Origin: Alphaproteobacteria bacterium
Lineage (GTDB): Bacteria > Pseudomonadota > Alphaproteobacteria > UBA2966 > CAIVPW01
Length of the DNA: 64,000 nucleotides
Assembly: GCA_947481575.1 (NCBI GenBank)
Contig: CANKGV010000005.1
Location: 59,462 to 123,461, forward strand
Direction of reading: 5' to 3'
Position numbers and translations under genes: made by a program. Within the stretch, counting starts at the first letter, position 1, and each line of letters begins with the position of its first letter. A model generated the notes under the pieces. That model was not told the origin of the DNA. It did not search any database and saw only the letters and a program-made list of their open reading frames with translations. Shown here in pieces: positions 29,797 through 39,649 of the stretch.

Positions 29797-30777
29797 CTAG
29801 CTCCCCACCTGCGGTTCCGACGTCAAACTCCGCCCGGTCAACTTCAGGAACACTTCGTCGAGCGACGGCCGCGCCAGTGTCACCGTGGCGATCTCCAGTT
29901 GCTTGGCATTGAGGAACTGCAGCACCGCCGGCAGCACCTCCTCGCCGCGGTGCACATACAGCCGCACGGTCTGTTCGTGGGTCTGCATCTTGGCCCCGAA
30001 CGGCGAGCCCACCACCGCCGCCGCTGCGGCCTTGGCGGCGGCCTCGCTGGCGAACCCCAGCACGATCGTGTCGCCGCCCACCGTCGCCTTCAGGTCGGCC
30101 GGCGTGCCGAGCGCCGCCACCGCGCCCTTGTCCACAATCGCCACATGCCCGCACAGCGCGTCGGCTTCCTCCAGGTAATGGGTGGTTAGGAACACCGTCG
30201 CGCCTTCCGCGTTCAGGCGCCGCACTTCGTCCCACACCCGCGCCCGGCTCGCCGGATCAAGGCCCGTCGTCGGCTCATCCAAAAACAACAACGGCGGCTT
30301 GTGGATGATACCCGAGGCCAAATCGAAGATGCGCCGCTGGCCGCCGGAATAGGTCTGGGTCTTGCGCCCGGCGAACTCTGCCAGCTTCAGCCGGTCGATC
30401 AGTTCGTCCACCCGCACCGCCGCCGCCGCCCGGCTCATGCCGTACAGGCGCGCCTGCAGAATCAGGTTCTCGCGCCCGGTGGCCACGCCCTCCATGCCGC
30501 CCTTCTGGCCCACGTAGCCGATACGCTGGCGCACCTGCGCCTGCTCGCGCACCAAGTCGAACCCGGCAATGCGGGCGCTGCCCGCACTCGGAATCAGCAG
30601 CGTGCACAAGATGCGCATGGCGGTGGTCTTGCCCGCGCCGTTGGGCCCGAGCAGCCCAAACACCTCGCCCGTGGCAACCGTCAGATCGACGCCGCGCAGC
30701 GCTTCCACGGCGGGGTTGCCGCGCGCCGCACGGAAGGTTTTGCGGAGCCCGGTTGCAACCAGAATCGGTTCGCTCAC
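29797..30777 (-). CDS. ABC exporter ATP-binding protein (DrrA-like)
   Basis: A 326-residue ATPase with Walker [16 protein letters not shown], signature [15 protein letters not shown], Walker [16 protein letters not shown] and the switch His in [15 protein letters not shown]-terminal extension (about residues 230-326) is the DrrA-type regulatory part. I start it at the GTG at 30777, which overlaps the gmk stop by 4 bp (GTGA); the track's longer start reads into gmk. Pairs with the ABC-2 permease downstream. Confidence 0.92.
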   Translation of the reverse strand: MSEPILVATGLRKTFRAARGNPAVEALRGVDLTVATGEVFGLLGPNGAGKTTAMRILCTLLIPSAGSARIAGFDLVREQAQVRQRIGYVGQKGGMEGVATGRENLILQARLYGMSRAAAAVRVDELIDRLKLAEFAGRKTQTYSGGQRRIFDLASGIIHKPPLLFLDEPTTGLDPASRARVWDEVRRLNAEGATVFLTTHYLEEADALCGHVAIVDKGAVAALGTPADLKATVGGDTIVLGFASEAAAKAAAAAVVGSPFGAKMQTHEQTVRLYVHRGEEVLPAVLQFLNAKQLEIATVTLARPSLDEVFLKLTGRSLTSEPQVGS

Positions 30778-31418
30778 CGCGTGACCTTCGTCGCTTGCAG
30801 CCCCGTCACGAACTCCACCAGCCCCGGCTGCCGCGTCCGCCGCATCCGCTCTGCCGCCAGAATCGTCCGTACGTCGGCAACGCACTCATCCAGGTCTAGG
30901 TTCCGGATCACGTAGTCGTAGTCCTTCCAGTGCTCGATCTCGTCGTGGGCGCGGTCCATGCGGCGCTGCACCACCTCGGCCGAGTCCTGCGCGCGCGTGC
31001 GCAACCGCCGCTCCAGCTCGCCCACCGACGGCGGCAGGATAAAGATGCACACCGCATCGGCCCGCGATTGCTTCAGCAGTTGGTTGGCGCCCTGCCAGTC
31101 GATGTCGAACAAGATGTCGCGGCCGGCCGCCAGCGCCCGCTCGACGCCGTCCCGGGGCGTGCCGTAGTGATTGCCGAACACCTCGGCGTGCTCCAGCAGC
31201 GCACCGGTGCGCACCAGCCGGTCGAACTCCGCCTTGTCGATGAAATGGTAATCGTGGCCGTTGACCTCGTTCGAGCGCCGCGCGCGCGTCGTCACCGAAA
31301 CCGACAGGGCCAACTCGGCGTCGTTCTGCAGTAGATGTTTGGCGATGCTGGTCTTGCCTGCTCCCGAAGGCGACGACAGCACCAGCATCAATCCACGGCG
31401 TTGCGGCAAAGGCGGCAC
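30774..31418 (-). CDS. gmk: Guanylate kinase
   Basis: A 214-residue kinase converting GMP and ATP to GDP and ADP. The P-loop is [17 protein letters not shown], and the GMP-binding region includes [20 protein letters not shown]. The start is a GTG at 31418. It lies 3 bp after yicC, as usual, and closes the fab-mltG-yicC cluster before the exporter. Confidence 0.96.
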   Translation of the reverse strand: MPPLPQRRGLMLVLSSPSGAGKTSIAKHLLQNDAELALSVSVTTRARRSNEVNGHDYHFIDKAEFDRLVRTGALLEHAEVFGNHYGTPRDGVERALAAGRDILFDIDWQGANQLLKQSRADAVCIFILPPSVGELERRLRTRAQDSAEVVQRRMDRAHDEIEHWKDYDYVIRNLDLDECVADVRTILAAERMRRTRQPGLVEFVTGLQATKVTR

Positions 31419-31421
31419 GGT

Positions 31422-32306
31422 CTACTCCAGGTTCTGCACTTGCTCGCGGAACCGCTCGATCGCCACCTTCAGCGCCAACCCGGCGCGGGTGAGATCAGCG
31501 TCCGCCGACTTCGAACACAACGTGTTGGCTTCGCGCCCCAGCTCCTGGGTCAGAAAGTCGAGCTTGCGCCCCACCGGCCCGCCTTCGGCCAACAGGTCGC
31601 GCCCGGCCGCGATATGTGCGCCGAGCCGGTCGATCTCTTCCCGCACGTCGGCCTTGAGGGCCAGCAGCGCCACTTCCTGCGCCAGCCGGTCCGGCGCCAG
31701 CGGCGGCGTGTCCGCCAGCATCTCGGCCACCCGCTGGGTGAACTTGGCCCGCAGCAGATCGGGCTGCGCCGAAGCATTGCCGGCCGCAGCCTTGGTGATC
31801 GCCGCAATCTCGTCCAGCAGCCCCGACAGGATCGCCCCGATGCGCCCGCCTTCCGCGCGCCGCGCAATCTTCAGGTCGGCCAGCGCCCGGTCCAAATCCG
31901 CCAGCATCGCCGCGTCGAGCCTCTCGCGCTCCGCCTCGTCCTCGGTCGGGTCGGAAACCTCCACCACGCCCGGCACCGCGAACACCGCATCGAGCGAAAC
32001 CGTCTCGCCCAGTTCCGCCGCCACGCTGCGCAGTGCCCGCACCAGTTCGCGGTTCACCGAAACCGCGCGCGCTTCGCCGGGCCGCGTCACCCGCAGCGAG
32101 ATCGACACCGACCCGCGCGCCACCGCCGCCGCGGTGCGTTCGCGCACTTGCGGCTCCAGCCGGTCGAGCCCGGTGGCAAGCTTGGCGCGCACCTCCAGCC
32201 CGCGGCCGTTGACGCTGCGCACTTCCCACTGCCACGTGGCGCCGCCGTGCCCGCCTTCTGCGCGGGCGAACCCGGTCATGCTCGCCACTGCTGTGCTCTT
32301 CGCCAT
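31422..32306 (-). CDS. yicC: YicC-family endoribonuclease
   Basis: A 294-residue protein. ASMTGFARAE at the start, WEVRSVNGRGLEVR, and QELGREANTLCSKSADADLT near the end are the family hallmarks. YicC proteins are now regarded as endoribonucleases acting on small RNAs. The ATG at 32306 shares a base with the mltG stop (TGATG). The gmk-yicC-mltG order is conserved in the group. Confidence 0.94.
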   Translation of the reverse strand: MAKSTAVASMTGFARAEGGHGGATWQWEVRSVNGRGLEVRAKLATGLDRLEPQVRERTAAAVARGSVSISLRVTRPGEARAVSVNRELVRALRSVAAELGETVSLDAVFAVPGVVEVSDPTEDEAERERLDAAMLADLDRALADLKIARRAEGGRIGAILSGLLDEIAAITKAAAGNASAQPDLLRAKFTQRVAEMLADTPPLAPDRLAQEVALLALKADVREEIDRLGAHIAAGRDLLAEGGPVGRKLDFLTQELGREANTLCSKSADADLTRAGLALKVAIERFREQVQNLE

Positions 32307-33280
32307 CAATCCCCTCGCAGCGCCCGGAACCGGGCGACGTTGCGGTTGTGCTCGTCCAGGGTCGCCGCGAACACGTGGCCCCCGGTGCCGTCCGCCACAA
32401 AGTACAACGCATTGGTCGCCGTGGGATGCAGCACCGCAAACAACGCCGCCCGCCCCGGATTGGCGATCGGCCCCGGCGGCAGTCCCTTTACCCGGTAGGT
32501 GTTGTAGGGGCTGTCGATCTCCAGGTCGTCGCGGGTCAGCGGCGCGTCGGCGCGCCCAAGCTGCTGCAGCGCAAACGCCACCGTCGGGTCCGATTGCAGG
32601 CGCATCCCCAGGCGCAAGCGGTTCAAAAATACGCCGGCCACCAGCGGCCGCTCGTCGGCCACCGCCGTCTCGCGCTCGACAATCGAGGCGAGCGTCACCG
32701 CCTGCGCCGGCGCAGTCAGCGTCACCGAAGCATCGCGCGCCGCCCACAGCTCGGCGGTCAGATCCGCCATCGCCTTCTGCATCCGCGCCACCAGTGCGGC
32801 GCGCGTGTCGCCCCATTCGTACTGATAGGTCTCGGGCAGCAGTGCCCCTTCCGCCATGCCGCGCGGCAAATCGCCCTGCAGCGCGTCGGCGGCCGTCACC
32901 AGCGCCAGTGCCTGGGCGCTGGTCAGTCCTTCCGGGATAGTCACCCGGTGCTTGAGGGTGCGCCCCTCCACCAGCATGCGCGCTACATCGACACCGGTGG
33001 CGTGGGCGGGAAACCGGTACTCGCCGGCGCGCAGCAGTCCGCCCTGCCCGCTCACTCGCACCCACAGCGCAAACACCGGGGCGCTGCGGATCACTGTGTG
33101 ATCGGCCAGCAGAGTGGCGATGGCATTGAGATTGGTGCCACGCGGCAGCACCACGGTGGTGTCGGCCGCGGCGGGCCCCGGCGCGTGGATCACGGAAACT
33201 GCAAAACCGAACGCCGCCAGCACAAGGATGAGAACGCCGCTGAGGGCGAGACTGGCTACCTTGGCGACAGTCCGGGGCAC
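32306..33280 (-). CDS. mltG: Endolytic transglycosylase MltG
   Basis: A 324-residue inner-membrane enzyme that trims nascent glycan strands and sets their length. One membrane helix (LALSGVLILVLAAFGFAV) is followed by the LysM-like region, and the catalytic Glu is in LASIVERETAVADERP. YNTYRVKGLPPGPIANPG and TNALYFVADGTGGHVFA complete the domain. The start is a GTG at 33280. Confidence 0.94.
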   Translation of the reverse strand: MPRTVAKVASLALSGVLILVLAAFGFAVSVIHAPGPAAADTTVVLPRGTNLNAIATLLADHTVIRSAPVFALWVRVSGQGGLLRAGEYRFPAHATGVDVARMLVEGRTLKHRVTIPEGLTSAQALALVTAADALQGDLPRGMAEGALLPETYQYEWGDTRAALVARMQKAMADLTAELWAARDASVTLTAPAQAVTLASIVERETAVADERPLVAGVFLNRLRLGMRLQSDPTVAFALQQLGRADAPLTRDDLEIDSPYNTYRVKGLPPGPIANPGRAALFAVLHPTATNALYFVADGTGGHVFAATLDEHNRNVARFRALRGD

Positions 33281-33284
33281 CGCG

Positions 33285-34544
<1,260 letters not shown>

Positions 34545-34605
34545 GGGGTTCGGTCTCCCGGGTAGCCGGGACGGCGATGCGTGAACTGCAGCAGTCTAGC
34601 TACGG

Positions 34606-34851
34606 CTAGCTCTTCTTCTGTGCGTGCTGGTTCAGGTAGTCGATCGCGTCCTTCATGGTCAGGATCTTCTCCGCCGCATCGTCCGGGATTTCGCACCCGA
34701 ACTCTTCCTCAAACGCCATCACCAATTCCACGGTGTCCAAGCTGTCGGCACCCAGGTCGTCGATGAAGCTCGCGTTCTCCGTCACCTTGTCTTTTTCGAC
34801 ACCAAGGTGATCGACCACGATGTCCTTAACGCGCTCGGCAATTTGCGTCAT
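34606..34851 (-). CDS. acpP: Acyl carrier protein
   Basis: An 81-residue acidic carrier. Ser37 in [19 protein letters not shown] takes the phosphopantetheine arm attached by AcpS. The ATG at 34851 ([12 protein letters not shown]) is chosen over a 41-codon longer ORF start. It lies between fabG, 360 bp upstream, and fabF. Confidence 0.97.
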   Translation of the reverse strand: MTQIAERVKDIVVDHLGVEKDKVTENASFIDDLGADSLDTVELVMAFEEEFGCEIPDDAAEKILTMKDAIDYLNQHAQKKS

Positions 34852-34980
34852 TGCGTTCCGTTCCACTGTTGACGTTTTCAAGCCGAAGTCACGTCGAGAC
34901 CGGGCTCGTTCGGCGGTAGTGGGTGCGTACCATACTTGCTTGTGGAACGTCCACAAGCCCTTGGGGCTCACCCAGGCCCT

Positions 34981-35034
34981 GATGGCCGGACGTCGCGCGA
35001 ATAGCGCGCCACGTCAAAGGTCCGGCCATCCACG
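34981..35034. repeat. Palindromic intergenic element, copy A
   Basis: Arms GATGGCCGGA (34981-34990) and TCCGGCCATC (35021-35030) are perfect, with an inner GCGCGA/CGCGC hairpin, and end in CCACG. The ends match copy C. Confidence 0.7.
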
Positions 35035-35051
35035 CCTCGCCGCCGCCAAGT

Positions 35052-35083
35052 CGTGGATACGCGGGCCAAGCCCGCGCATGACG
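35052..35083. repeat. Palindromic intergenic element, copy B (inverted)
   Basis: CGTGGAT-A-CGCGGGC-CAA-GCCCGCG-CATGACG has perfect 7-bp arms. It shares the CGTGGAT and CATGACG ends of the other copies in the opposite orientation. Confidence 0.7.
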
Positions 35084-35140
35084 CCCAGCACGAGGGGCCA
35101 ATGCGTAGCACCCCGTCACCGCCGGACTCATTGAGATACC

Positions 35141-35172
35141 CGTCATGGCCGGACTTGTTCCGGCCATCCACG
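35141..35172. repeat. Palindromic intergenic element, copy C
   Basis: CGTCATGGCCGGACTTGTTCCGGCCATCCACG (arms ATGGCCGGA and TCCGGCCAT) is the clean form of the element. This resembles REP-like palindromes scattered in alphaproteobacterial chromosomes, as I remember them. Confidence 0.75.
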
Positions 35173-35210
35173 CCTTACTGCCCGCAGTACCACGCAACCG
35201 GGTTCAACCC

Positions 35211-35948
35211 CTACGGCATCACCATGCCGCCGTTCACATGGATCGTCTGCCCGGTGACATAGGCCGCCTCGGTGCTGGCCAAATACGCCACCGCCGCCGC
35301 CACGTCGTTCGGCGTCCCCAGCGTCTGCGCCGGAATGCGCTCCTTCAGCCGCGCCCGCTGTTCTTCCGTCAGCCCGTGGGTCATCGCCGTTTCGATGAAC
35401 CCCGGCGCCACGCAGTTGGCGGTGATGCCGCGGGTCGCCATCTCCAGCGCGATCGCCTTGGTCATGCCCTCGGTGCCGGCCTTTGCTGCGGCGTAGTTCG
35501 CCTGTCCCGCGTTGCCCATCTGCCCCACTACCGAGGTAATCGAAATGATCCGCCCCCAGCGCCGCTTGGCCATGCCGCGCAGCGCCGCCCGGATAACGCG
35601 GAAGCCCGCGGTCAGGTTCACGTCCAGCACCGCCTGCCATTCTTCGTCCTTCATGCGCAGGGCAAGGTTGTCGCGGTTGATGCCGGCGTTGTTGACCAGA
35701 ATGTCCAAGGATCCCATCGCGGTCTCCGCCTGATTCGCCAGTTCCGCCGCCGCAGCCGGGTTGCTCAGGTCGCACGGCAGAATGTGCGTGCGCGATCCCA
35801 GTTCGCCCGCCAGCGCTTCGAGCGCCGCCACCTTGGTGCCCGAAAGTCCCACTTCAGCGCCCGCCGCGTGGAGCGCCCGCGCAATCGCACCGCCGATGCC
35901 GCCCGAAGCGCCCGTCACCAGTGCCCGCTTGCCGGTCAGGTCGAACAT
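35211..35948 (-). CDS. fabG: 3-oxoacyl-ACP reductase
   Basis: A 245-residue NADPH-dependent SDR that reduces 3-oxoacyl-ACP. The cofactor motif GASGGIGGAIARAL, the NNAG motif and the catalytic Ser-Tyr-Lys (SITSVVGQ, ANYAAAKAG) are present. The ATG at 35948 shares a base with the fabD stop (TGATG). The longer ORF start reads into fabD and is rejected. Confidence 0.96.
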   Translation of the reverse strand: MFDLTGKRALVTGASGGIGGAIARALHAAGAEVGLSGTKVAALEALAGELGSRTHILPCDLSNPAAAAELANQAETAMGSLDILVNNAGINRDNLALRMKDEEWQAVLDVNLTAGFRVIRAALRGMAKRRWGRIISITSVVGQMGNAGQANYAAAKAGTEGMTKAIALEMATRGITANCVAPGFIETAMTHGLTEEQRARLKERIPAQTLGTPNDVAAAVAYLASTEAAYVTGQTIHVNGGMVMP

Positions 35949-36895
35949 CACCGCACCATCGTCAAAAATGCCGCCACATCTTCCGGCGTCTCGACCGAAT
36001 AGGTCGTAAGCCCCGGCTCGATCCGCTTCGCCAACCCCGCCAGTACCTTGCCCGCGCCAAGCTCTAGCAGCGTATCCACCCCCTGGGCGGCGATGTGCGT
36101 CACGCACTCGCGCCACCGCACCCGCCCGGTGATCTGGCGCACCAGCAGTTCGCGGATATCGTTCGGGTCGCTCGCCTGCCCCGCCGTCACGTTCGCCACC
36201 ACCGGCACCGCCGGGGTGCGCAGCGCAACTTCCGCCAGCACGCGTTTCATCTCGGCGGCCGCCGGCTGCATCAGCGGCGAATGAAACGCCGCCGCTACTT
36301 CCAGCCGCACAGCCCGCTTCGCGCCCGCGGCCTTCACGCCCACCTCGGCCGCTTCCACCGCTGTCGTGCTGCCGGACAGCACGACCTGCCCAGGCGCGTT
36401 GTCGTTAGCCACCACGCACACGCCGCCGGTCAGGTCGGCAGCGTCCGCCGCGGCTTTTTCCACCGCCGCCAGTTCCGCGCCCAACACTGCCGACATCACG
36501 CCCGCGTCGCCCGGCACCGCCTTCTGCATCGCCAGCCCGCGCGCCCGCAGCACCCGCGCCGCGTCGGCAATCGTGAACGCCCCCGCTGCCGCCAGCGCCG
36601 AGTACTCGCCCAGACTGTGTCCCGCCACTAAGGAGTACGAGCCAGGCGCCGCGCCGCCTTCGTCCGCCAGCACCCGCAGCACCGCCATGCCCACCGTCAT
36701 CAGCGCGGGCTGGGTGTTCTCCGTGCGGCGCAGGTCGATTTCCGCGCCGTCGAAAATCAGTTTGGACAGCTTTTGGTTCAGGGCGTCGTCGACTTCCTCG
36801 AACACCCGCCGCGCCGCCGGATACGCGGCCGCGAGCGCCTTGCCCATGCCGGGCTTCTGCGAGCCCTGTCCGGGGAATACCAGTGCCAGTTTCAT
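35948..36895 (-). CDS. fabD: Malonyl-CoA:ACP transacylase
   Basis: A 315-residue enzyme that loads malonyl on AcpP. The start KLALVFPGQGSQKPGMG and the nucleophile elbow GHSLGEYSALAAAG are diagnostic. It is the first gene of the leftward fabD-fabG-acpP-fabF run, and divergent from rpsF across a 446-bp regulatory gap. Confidence 0.96.
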   Translation of the reverse strand: MKLALVFPGQGSQKPGMGKALAAAYPAARRVFEEVDDALNQKLSKLIFDGAEIDLRRTENTQPALMTVGMAVLRVLADEGGAAPGSYSLVAGHSLGEYSALAAAGAFTIADAARVLRARGLAMQKAVPGDAGVMSAVLGAELAAVEKAAADAADLTGGVCVVANDNAPGQVVLSGSTTAVEAAEVGVKAAGAKRAVRLEVAAAFHSPLMQPAAAEMKRVLAEVALRTPAVPVVANVTAGQASDPNDIRELLVRQITGRVRWRECVTHIAAQGVDTLLELGAGKVLAGLAKRIEPGLTTYSVETPEDVAAFLTMVR

Positions 36896-36925
36896 TGTTG
36901 TTCCTTGCCCCGCAGTCAGGGCCGC

Positions 36926-36954
36926 AATCAACCGGCGGGGCGGCGGGCTGTCAA
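36926..36954 (-). promoter_or_regulatory. Candidate sigma-70-type promoter for fabD
   Basis: On the fabD strand TTGACA is followed, after 17 nt, by TTGATT. The -35 box is perfect, the -10 box weak. The start would be about 25 nt upstream of the fabD ATG. Confidence 0.4.
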
Positions 36955-36980
36955 CCGGACCGGCGCAATTCCGATACGTA

Positions 36981-37009
36981 TTGACACGTTACGGCTTGCA
37001 CACTAAGAT
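36981..37009 (+). promoter_or_regulatory. Strong sigma-70-type promoter, rightward
   Basis: TTGACA, exactly 17 nt, then TAAGAT: a near-consensus housekeeping promoter. Transcription would start near 37016 and run through the palindrome pair toward rpsF, making a leader of about 325 nt. Confidence 0.7.
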
Positions 37010-37103
37010 ACCGGGTTGCATGAACCGGCAAACGCTCAAAGCCACCGATCTCCTCGGCACCGTAATCAGCCCGTATTTGCGGTTCGCGGCCGCCGCGCCG
37101 TCC

Positions 37104-37130
37104 TGGCGTAAATCTCGCGTATTTACGCCA
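37104..37130. promoter_or_regulatory. Palindrome 1 in the fabD-rpsF gap
   Basis: Perfect 10-bp arms TGGCGTAAAT / ATTTACGCCA with the 7-nt spacer CTCGCGT. Nearly identical to palindrome 2, 53 bp away. It may be an operator or an RNA hairpin. Confidence 0.65.
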
Positions 37131-37155
37131 GCCGCGGCCCGCGTCCGTCCCCGGA

Positions 37156-37186
37156 TTTTCCGTAAATCCCGCGTATTTACGCAAAA
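37156..37186. promoter_or_regulatory. Palindrome 2 in the fabD-rpsF gap
   Basis: Arms TTTTCCGTAAAT / ATTTACGCAAAA (12 bp, one mismatch) with spacer CCCGCGT. The core CGTAAAT-N7-ATTTACG repeats palindrome 1 at a centre distance of 53 bp, close to five helical turns. It lies 33 bp upstream of the second promoter. Confidence 0.65.
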
Positions 37187-37219
37187 CCGCGATCACGCTG
37201 GCGCTGGCGGCGCCGATCC

Positions 37220-37247
37220 TTGCGCCCGGCGCGGCTTTCGCTATAGT
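37220..37247 (+). promoter_or_regulatory. Second candidate promoter upstream of rpsF
   Basis: TTGCGC, 16 nt, then TATAGT. It would start about 90 nt before rpsF. The stretch that follows holds a small hairpin (GCCGGAAGTCCGGC) that might belong to an S6:S18 autoregulatory leader; I cannot verify that. Confidence 0.5.
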
Positions 37248-37341
37248 CCGCCGCTTCGAAACCTCCTTGCCGGAAGTCCGGCTATGGGCGGGTCTGGGCT
37301 CGGCTCAGATCTTCGTCCCGACACAGCCATAAGGAGCTGAA

Positions 37342-37800
37342 GTGGCACTCTACGAGAGCATTTTTATGGTCCGGCCAGACGTTTCCTCGGCGCAAGTCGA
37401 GGAACTGACCAAGACCTATACCGACCTGATCACCGCCCAAGGCGGCAAGGTCACCAAGGTCGAACAGTGGGGTTTGCGTAACCTCACGTACCGCATCAAG
37501 AAGAACCGCAAGGCCCACTACGTGTTCATGAACTTGGACACGCCATCTGCCGCCGTGAAGGAGATGGAACGTCTGATGGGCATTTCCGAAGACGTGCTGC
37601 GCACGTTGACGGTGCGCGTGGACGCGCTGGAAGAAGGTCCGTCCGCGATGCTGCAGAACAAGGGCCGCGACGAACGCGGTGGCCGCCGTGGCGATCGCCG
37701 CGGGGGTCGCGATGACGACCGCGGCTTCGGCCGTGATCGCGATGTCGAACTGCCGATGGGCGTCGGCGTCGTCGCCGATGACGAAGGAGACGTCGTATGA
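37342..37800 (+). CDS. rpsF: 30S ribosomal protein bS6
   Basis: A 152-residue ribosomal protein starting at a GTG (37342) after [27 protein letters not shown] and RRLAYRIKK-like [20 protein letters not shown] are diagnostic. The tail after residue 105 is very rich in Arg, Gly and Asp ([20 protein letters not shown]), longer than the E. coli protein but common in the class. First gene of rpsF-rpsR-rplI. Confidence 0.96.
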   Translation: MALYESIFMVRPDVSSAQVEELTKTYTDLITAQGGKVTKVEQWGLRNLTYRIKKNRKAHYVFMNLDTPSAAVKEMERLMGISEDVLRTLTVRVDALEEGPSAMLQNKGRDERGGRRGDRRGGRDDDRGFGRDRDVELPMGVGVVADDEGDVV

Positions 37801-38063
37801 AGAGCGGTCAAGCTGGCGTAGGTGATATGGGGGGAGCCGGCCGTAGGCCGTTCTTCCGCCGCCGCAAGACCTGCCCGTTCTCCGGAACCGGCGCGCCCAA
37901 GATCGACTACAAGGACGTGAAGCTGCTGCAACGCTTCATCTCCGAGCGCGGCAAGATCGTGCCGAGCCGCATCACTGCGGTTTCCGCCCGCCGTCAGCGT
38001 GAGTTGGCCGTCGCAATCAAGCGTGCGCGCTTCCTCGCCCTGCTGCCGTACACCGCAGACTGA
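37797..38063 (+). CDS. rpsR: 30S ribosomal protein bS18
   Basis: An 88-residue protein. [35 protein letters not shown] (quoted in part) and [21 protein letters not shown] are diagnostic. The ATG overlaps the rpsF stop by 4 bp, so S6 and S18, which bind each other on the 30S platform, are made in step. Confidence 0.97.
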   Translation: MKSGQAGVGDMGGAGRRPFFRRRKTCPFSGTGAPKIDYKDVKLLQRFISERGKIVPSRITAVSARRQRELAVAIKRARFLALLPYTAD

Positions 38064-38073
38064 GGAGAAAACC

Positions 38074-38730
38074 ATGGAAGTCATTCTCCTCCAGCGCGTT
38101 GAAAAGCTGGGCCAATTGGGCGACGTCGTCAAAGTGAAGGACGGCTACGCCCGCAACTTCCTGCTGCCGCAGCGCAAGGCTTTGCGCTCGACGCCGGAGA
38201 ACAAGGCCAAGTTCGCGGTCGAACGCGCGGACATGGAAAAGGTCAATGCGCACCGCCGTGGCGATGCGCAGTCCGAAGCCGCCGCGTTGGAAGGCAAGGT
38301 CTGCGTGCTGCTGCGTCAGGCGTCCGAGAACGGGCATCTGTACGGCTCGGTCACGGCGCGCGACATCGCCGAAACGGTGTCGTCGCTCGGCATCAAGATC
38401 GACCGCACCCAGGTGCGGCTGGATAAGGCCATCAAGGCGCTCGGCGTTCACCCGCTGCGCGTCTATCTGCACCCGGAAGTTCCGGCCAACGTGCGCGTGA
38501 TCATCGCCCGCTCGGAAGCCGAAGCCGAGACGCAGAAGCAGGCGCTCGCCGGCGGCGGTGCCGCTGCGGTCGCGGGCTCCGGTTCGGAAGAAGCCGTCGC
38601 GGCCGAAGCCTTCTTCGAAGAAGGCGCTGGTCCGGCGGAGGACGGCGAAGAAGCTGTTGCCGAGGAAGCATCTGCCGAAAAGCCCAAGAAGCGGGCCAAA
38701 AAGGCGAAGTCCGAGGCCGACGCAGAGTAA
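38074..38730 (+). CDS. rplI: 50S ribosomal protein bL9
   Basis: A 218-residue protein starting at 38074 after GAGGAG. MEVILLQRVEKLGQLGDVVK and VKDGYARNFLLPQ are the family opening, and the C-terminal RNA-binding domain ends near residue 150. A further tail of about 65 residues is first Ala/Gly, then Glu-rich, then KKRAKKAKSEADAE. Longer than most L9 proteins; tails of this kind occur in alphaproteobacteria. Confidence 0.96.
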   Translation: MEVILLQRVEKLGQLGDVVKVKDGYARNFLLPQRKALRSTPENKAKFAVERADMEKVNAHRRGDAQSEAAALEGKVCVLLRQASENGHLYGSVTARDIAETVSSLGIKIDRTQVRLDKAIKALGVHPLRVYLHPEVPANVRVIIARSEAEAETQKQALAGGGAAAVAGSGSEEAVAAEAFFEEGAGPAEDGEEAVAEEASAEKPKKRAKKAKSEADAE

Positions 38731-38736
38731 TCTACC

Positions 38737-38772
38737 CCGGCCGCGCCGGTTGACCCCGGCGCGGTCGGTTTT
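38737..38772 (+). terminator. Intrinsic terminator after rplI
   Basis: Stem CCGGCCGCGCCGG / CCGGCGCGGTCGG (13 bp, one G-T wobble, short loop) followed by TTTT. It separates the ribosomal operon from the decayed cfa gene. Confidence 0.85.
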
Positions 38773-38816
38773 AGTTGTTGGCGTTGGTAGTGATTTCCGT
38801 TCGCGGAGGCTCCAGC

Positions 38817-39646
38817 GTGTTTCCACTCGATCCTGTGTTGCGCAAGATCGTCGTGAAGGGCGCCCTGCCGATGGTGGACGCCAAGGGGGTCGCGCACTCC
38901 TACCGCGGCCGTCGACCCGGTCCCGTGCGCCACCACTACGACCTGTCCGGCGACCTCCACCGCCTGTTCCTCGATTCCGACTCGATATCGCCCGCATGAG
39001 TTCCGCCAACGTCACCGGCGTCACGTTGTCGGAAGAACAGCTCAAGGTGGCCAGCCAGCGCGCTGCCGACGCAGGCTTAGAGAGCCGGGTGAACTTCCAG
39101 TTGGCCGATTACCGCGCCGTCGAAGGCCAGTTCGACCGCATCGTGTCGGTCGGCATGTTTGAACACGTCGGCGTCAACCACTACGACGAGTTCTTCACGG
39201 TATGCCGCCGCCTGCTCGCCCCCGGCGGCGTGGCGCTGCTCCACACGATCGGCCGCAGCGATGGCCCCGGCGCCACCAGCGCATGGATCCGCCGCTACAT
39301 CTTCCCGGGCGGGTACTCCCCCGCCCTGTCCGAAGTCGTGCCGGCCATCGAGCGCAGCGGTATGTCGGTCACCGATATCGAGGTGCTGCGCTACCACTAC
39401 GCCGAAACGCTGCGCGCCTGGCGCCGCCGCTTTCTGGCCAACCGCAGCAAGGCGGTCGCCCTCTACGACGAACGCTTCGCTCGTATGTGGCAATTTTATT
39501 TGGCTGCATCGGAGTGCCTGTTCCGGTATTCGAACCATGTGGTGTTCCAAATTCAATTCTCGCGGCGCAAGGACTCGGTCCCCGGTACGCGCGACTACAT
39601 CGCCGATTGGGAACGCAACCGCGGCAACCACTCGGTCGCGGCCTAG
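38817..39646 (+). pseudogene. cfa: Decayed cyclopropane-fatty-acyl-phospholipid synthase
   Basis: Remnants of a CFA synthase in two frames. A GTG at 38817, well placed after GGAGG, opens 61 codons (FPLDPVLRKIVVKGALPMVD, GRRPGPVR, then HHYDLSGDLHRLFLDSD), ending at 38999. The second frame resumes at LDIAR-MSSANVTGVTLSEEQL and continues to 39646 with the normal C-terminal half (FDRIVSVGMFEHVGVNHYDEF, WIRRYIFPGGYSPALSEV). Compared with intact enzymes of about 400 residues, one segment is missing between GPV and HYDLSG. A second is missing between LFLDSD and the point after VLDIGCGWGG, which removes the SAM-binding glycine motif. It cannot make an active enzyme unless this is an assembly error. 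Confidence 0.85.
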
Positions 39647-39649
39647 CGC

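Larger units (their letters stand above)
34852..35210. other. 359-bp gap between fabG and acpP with palindromic repeats, no gene
   Basis: No gene is supported. It contains three related palindromic elements, listed separately, and must hold the acpP promoter close to 34880-34930 if acpP is transcribed apart from fabG. Confidence 0.6.

Noticed and set aside
31261-32940. 559-aa ORF opposite yicC and mltG
   Set aside because: Ser/Arg/Ala-rich shadow; both genes on the other strand are well supported.
34620-34971. Longer acpP starting at 34971
   Set aside because: The added 40 residues have no ACP-like sequence and pass the well-placed ATG at 34851.
37020-37340. 106-codon ORF from the rightward promoter to just before rpsF
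   Set aside because: Composition looks random, its only repeat (RKSRVFT) comes from the twin palindromes, and no ribosome site precedes it; more likely leader sequence.
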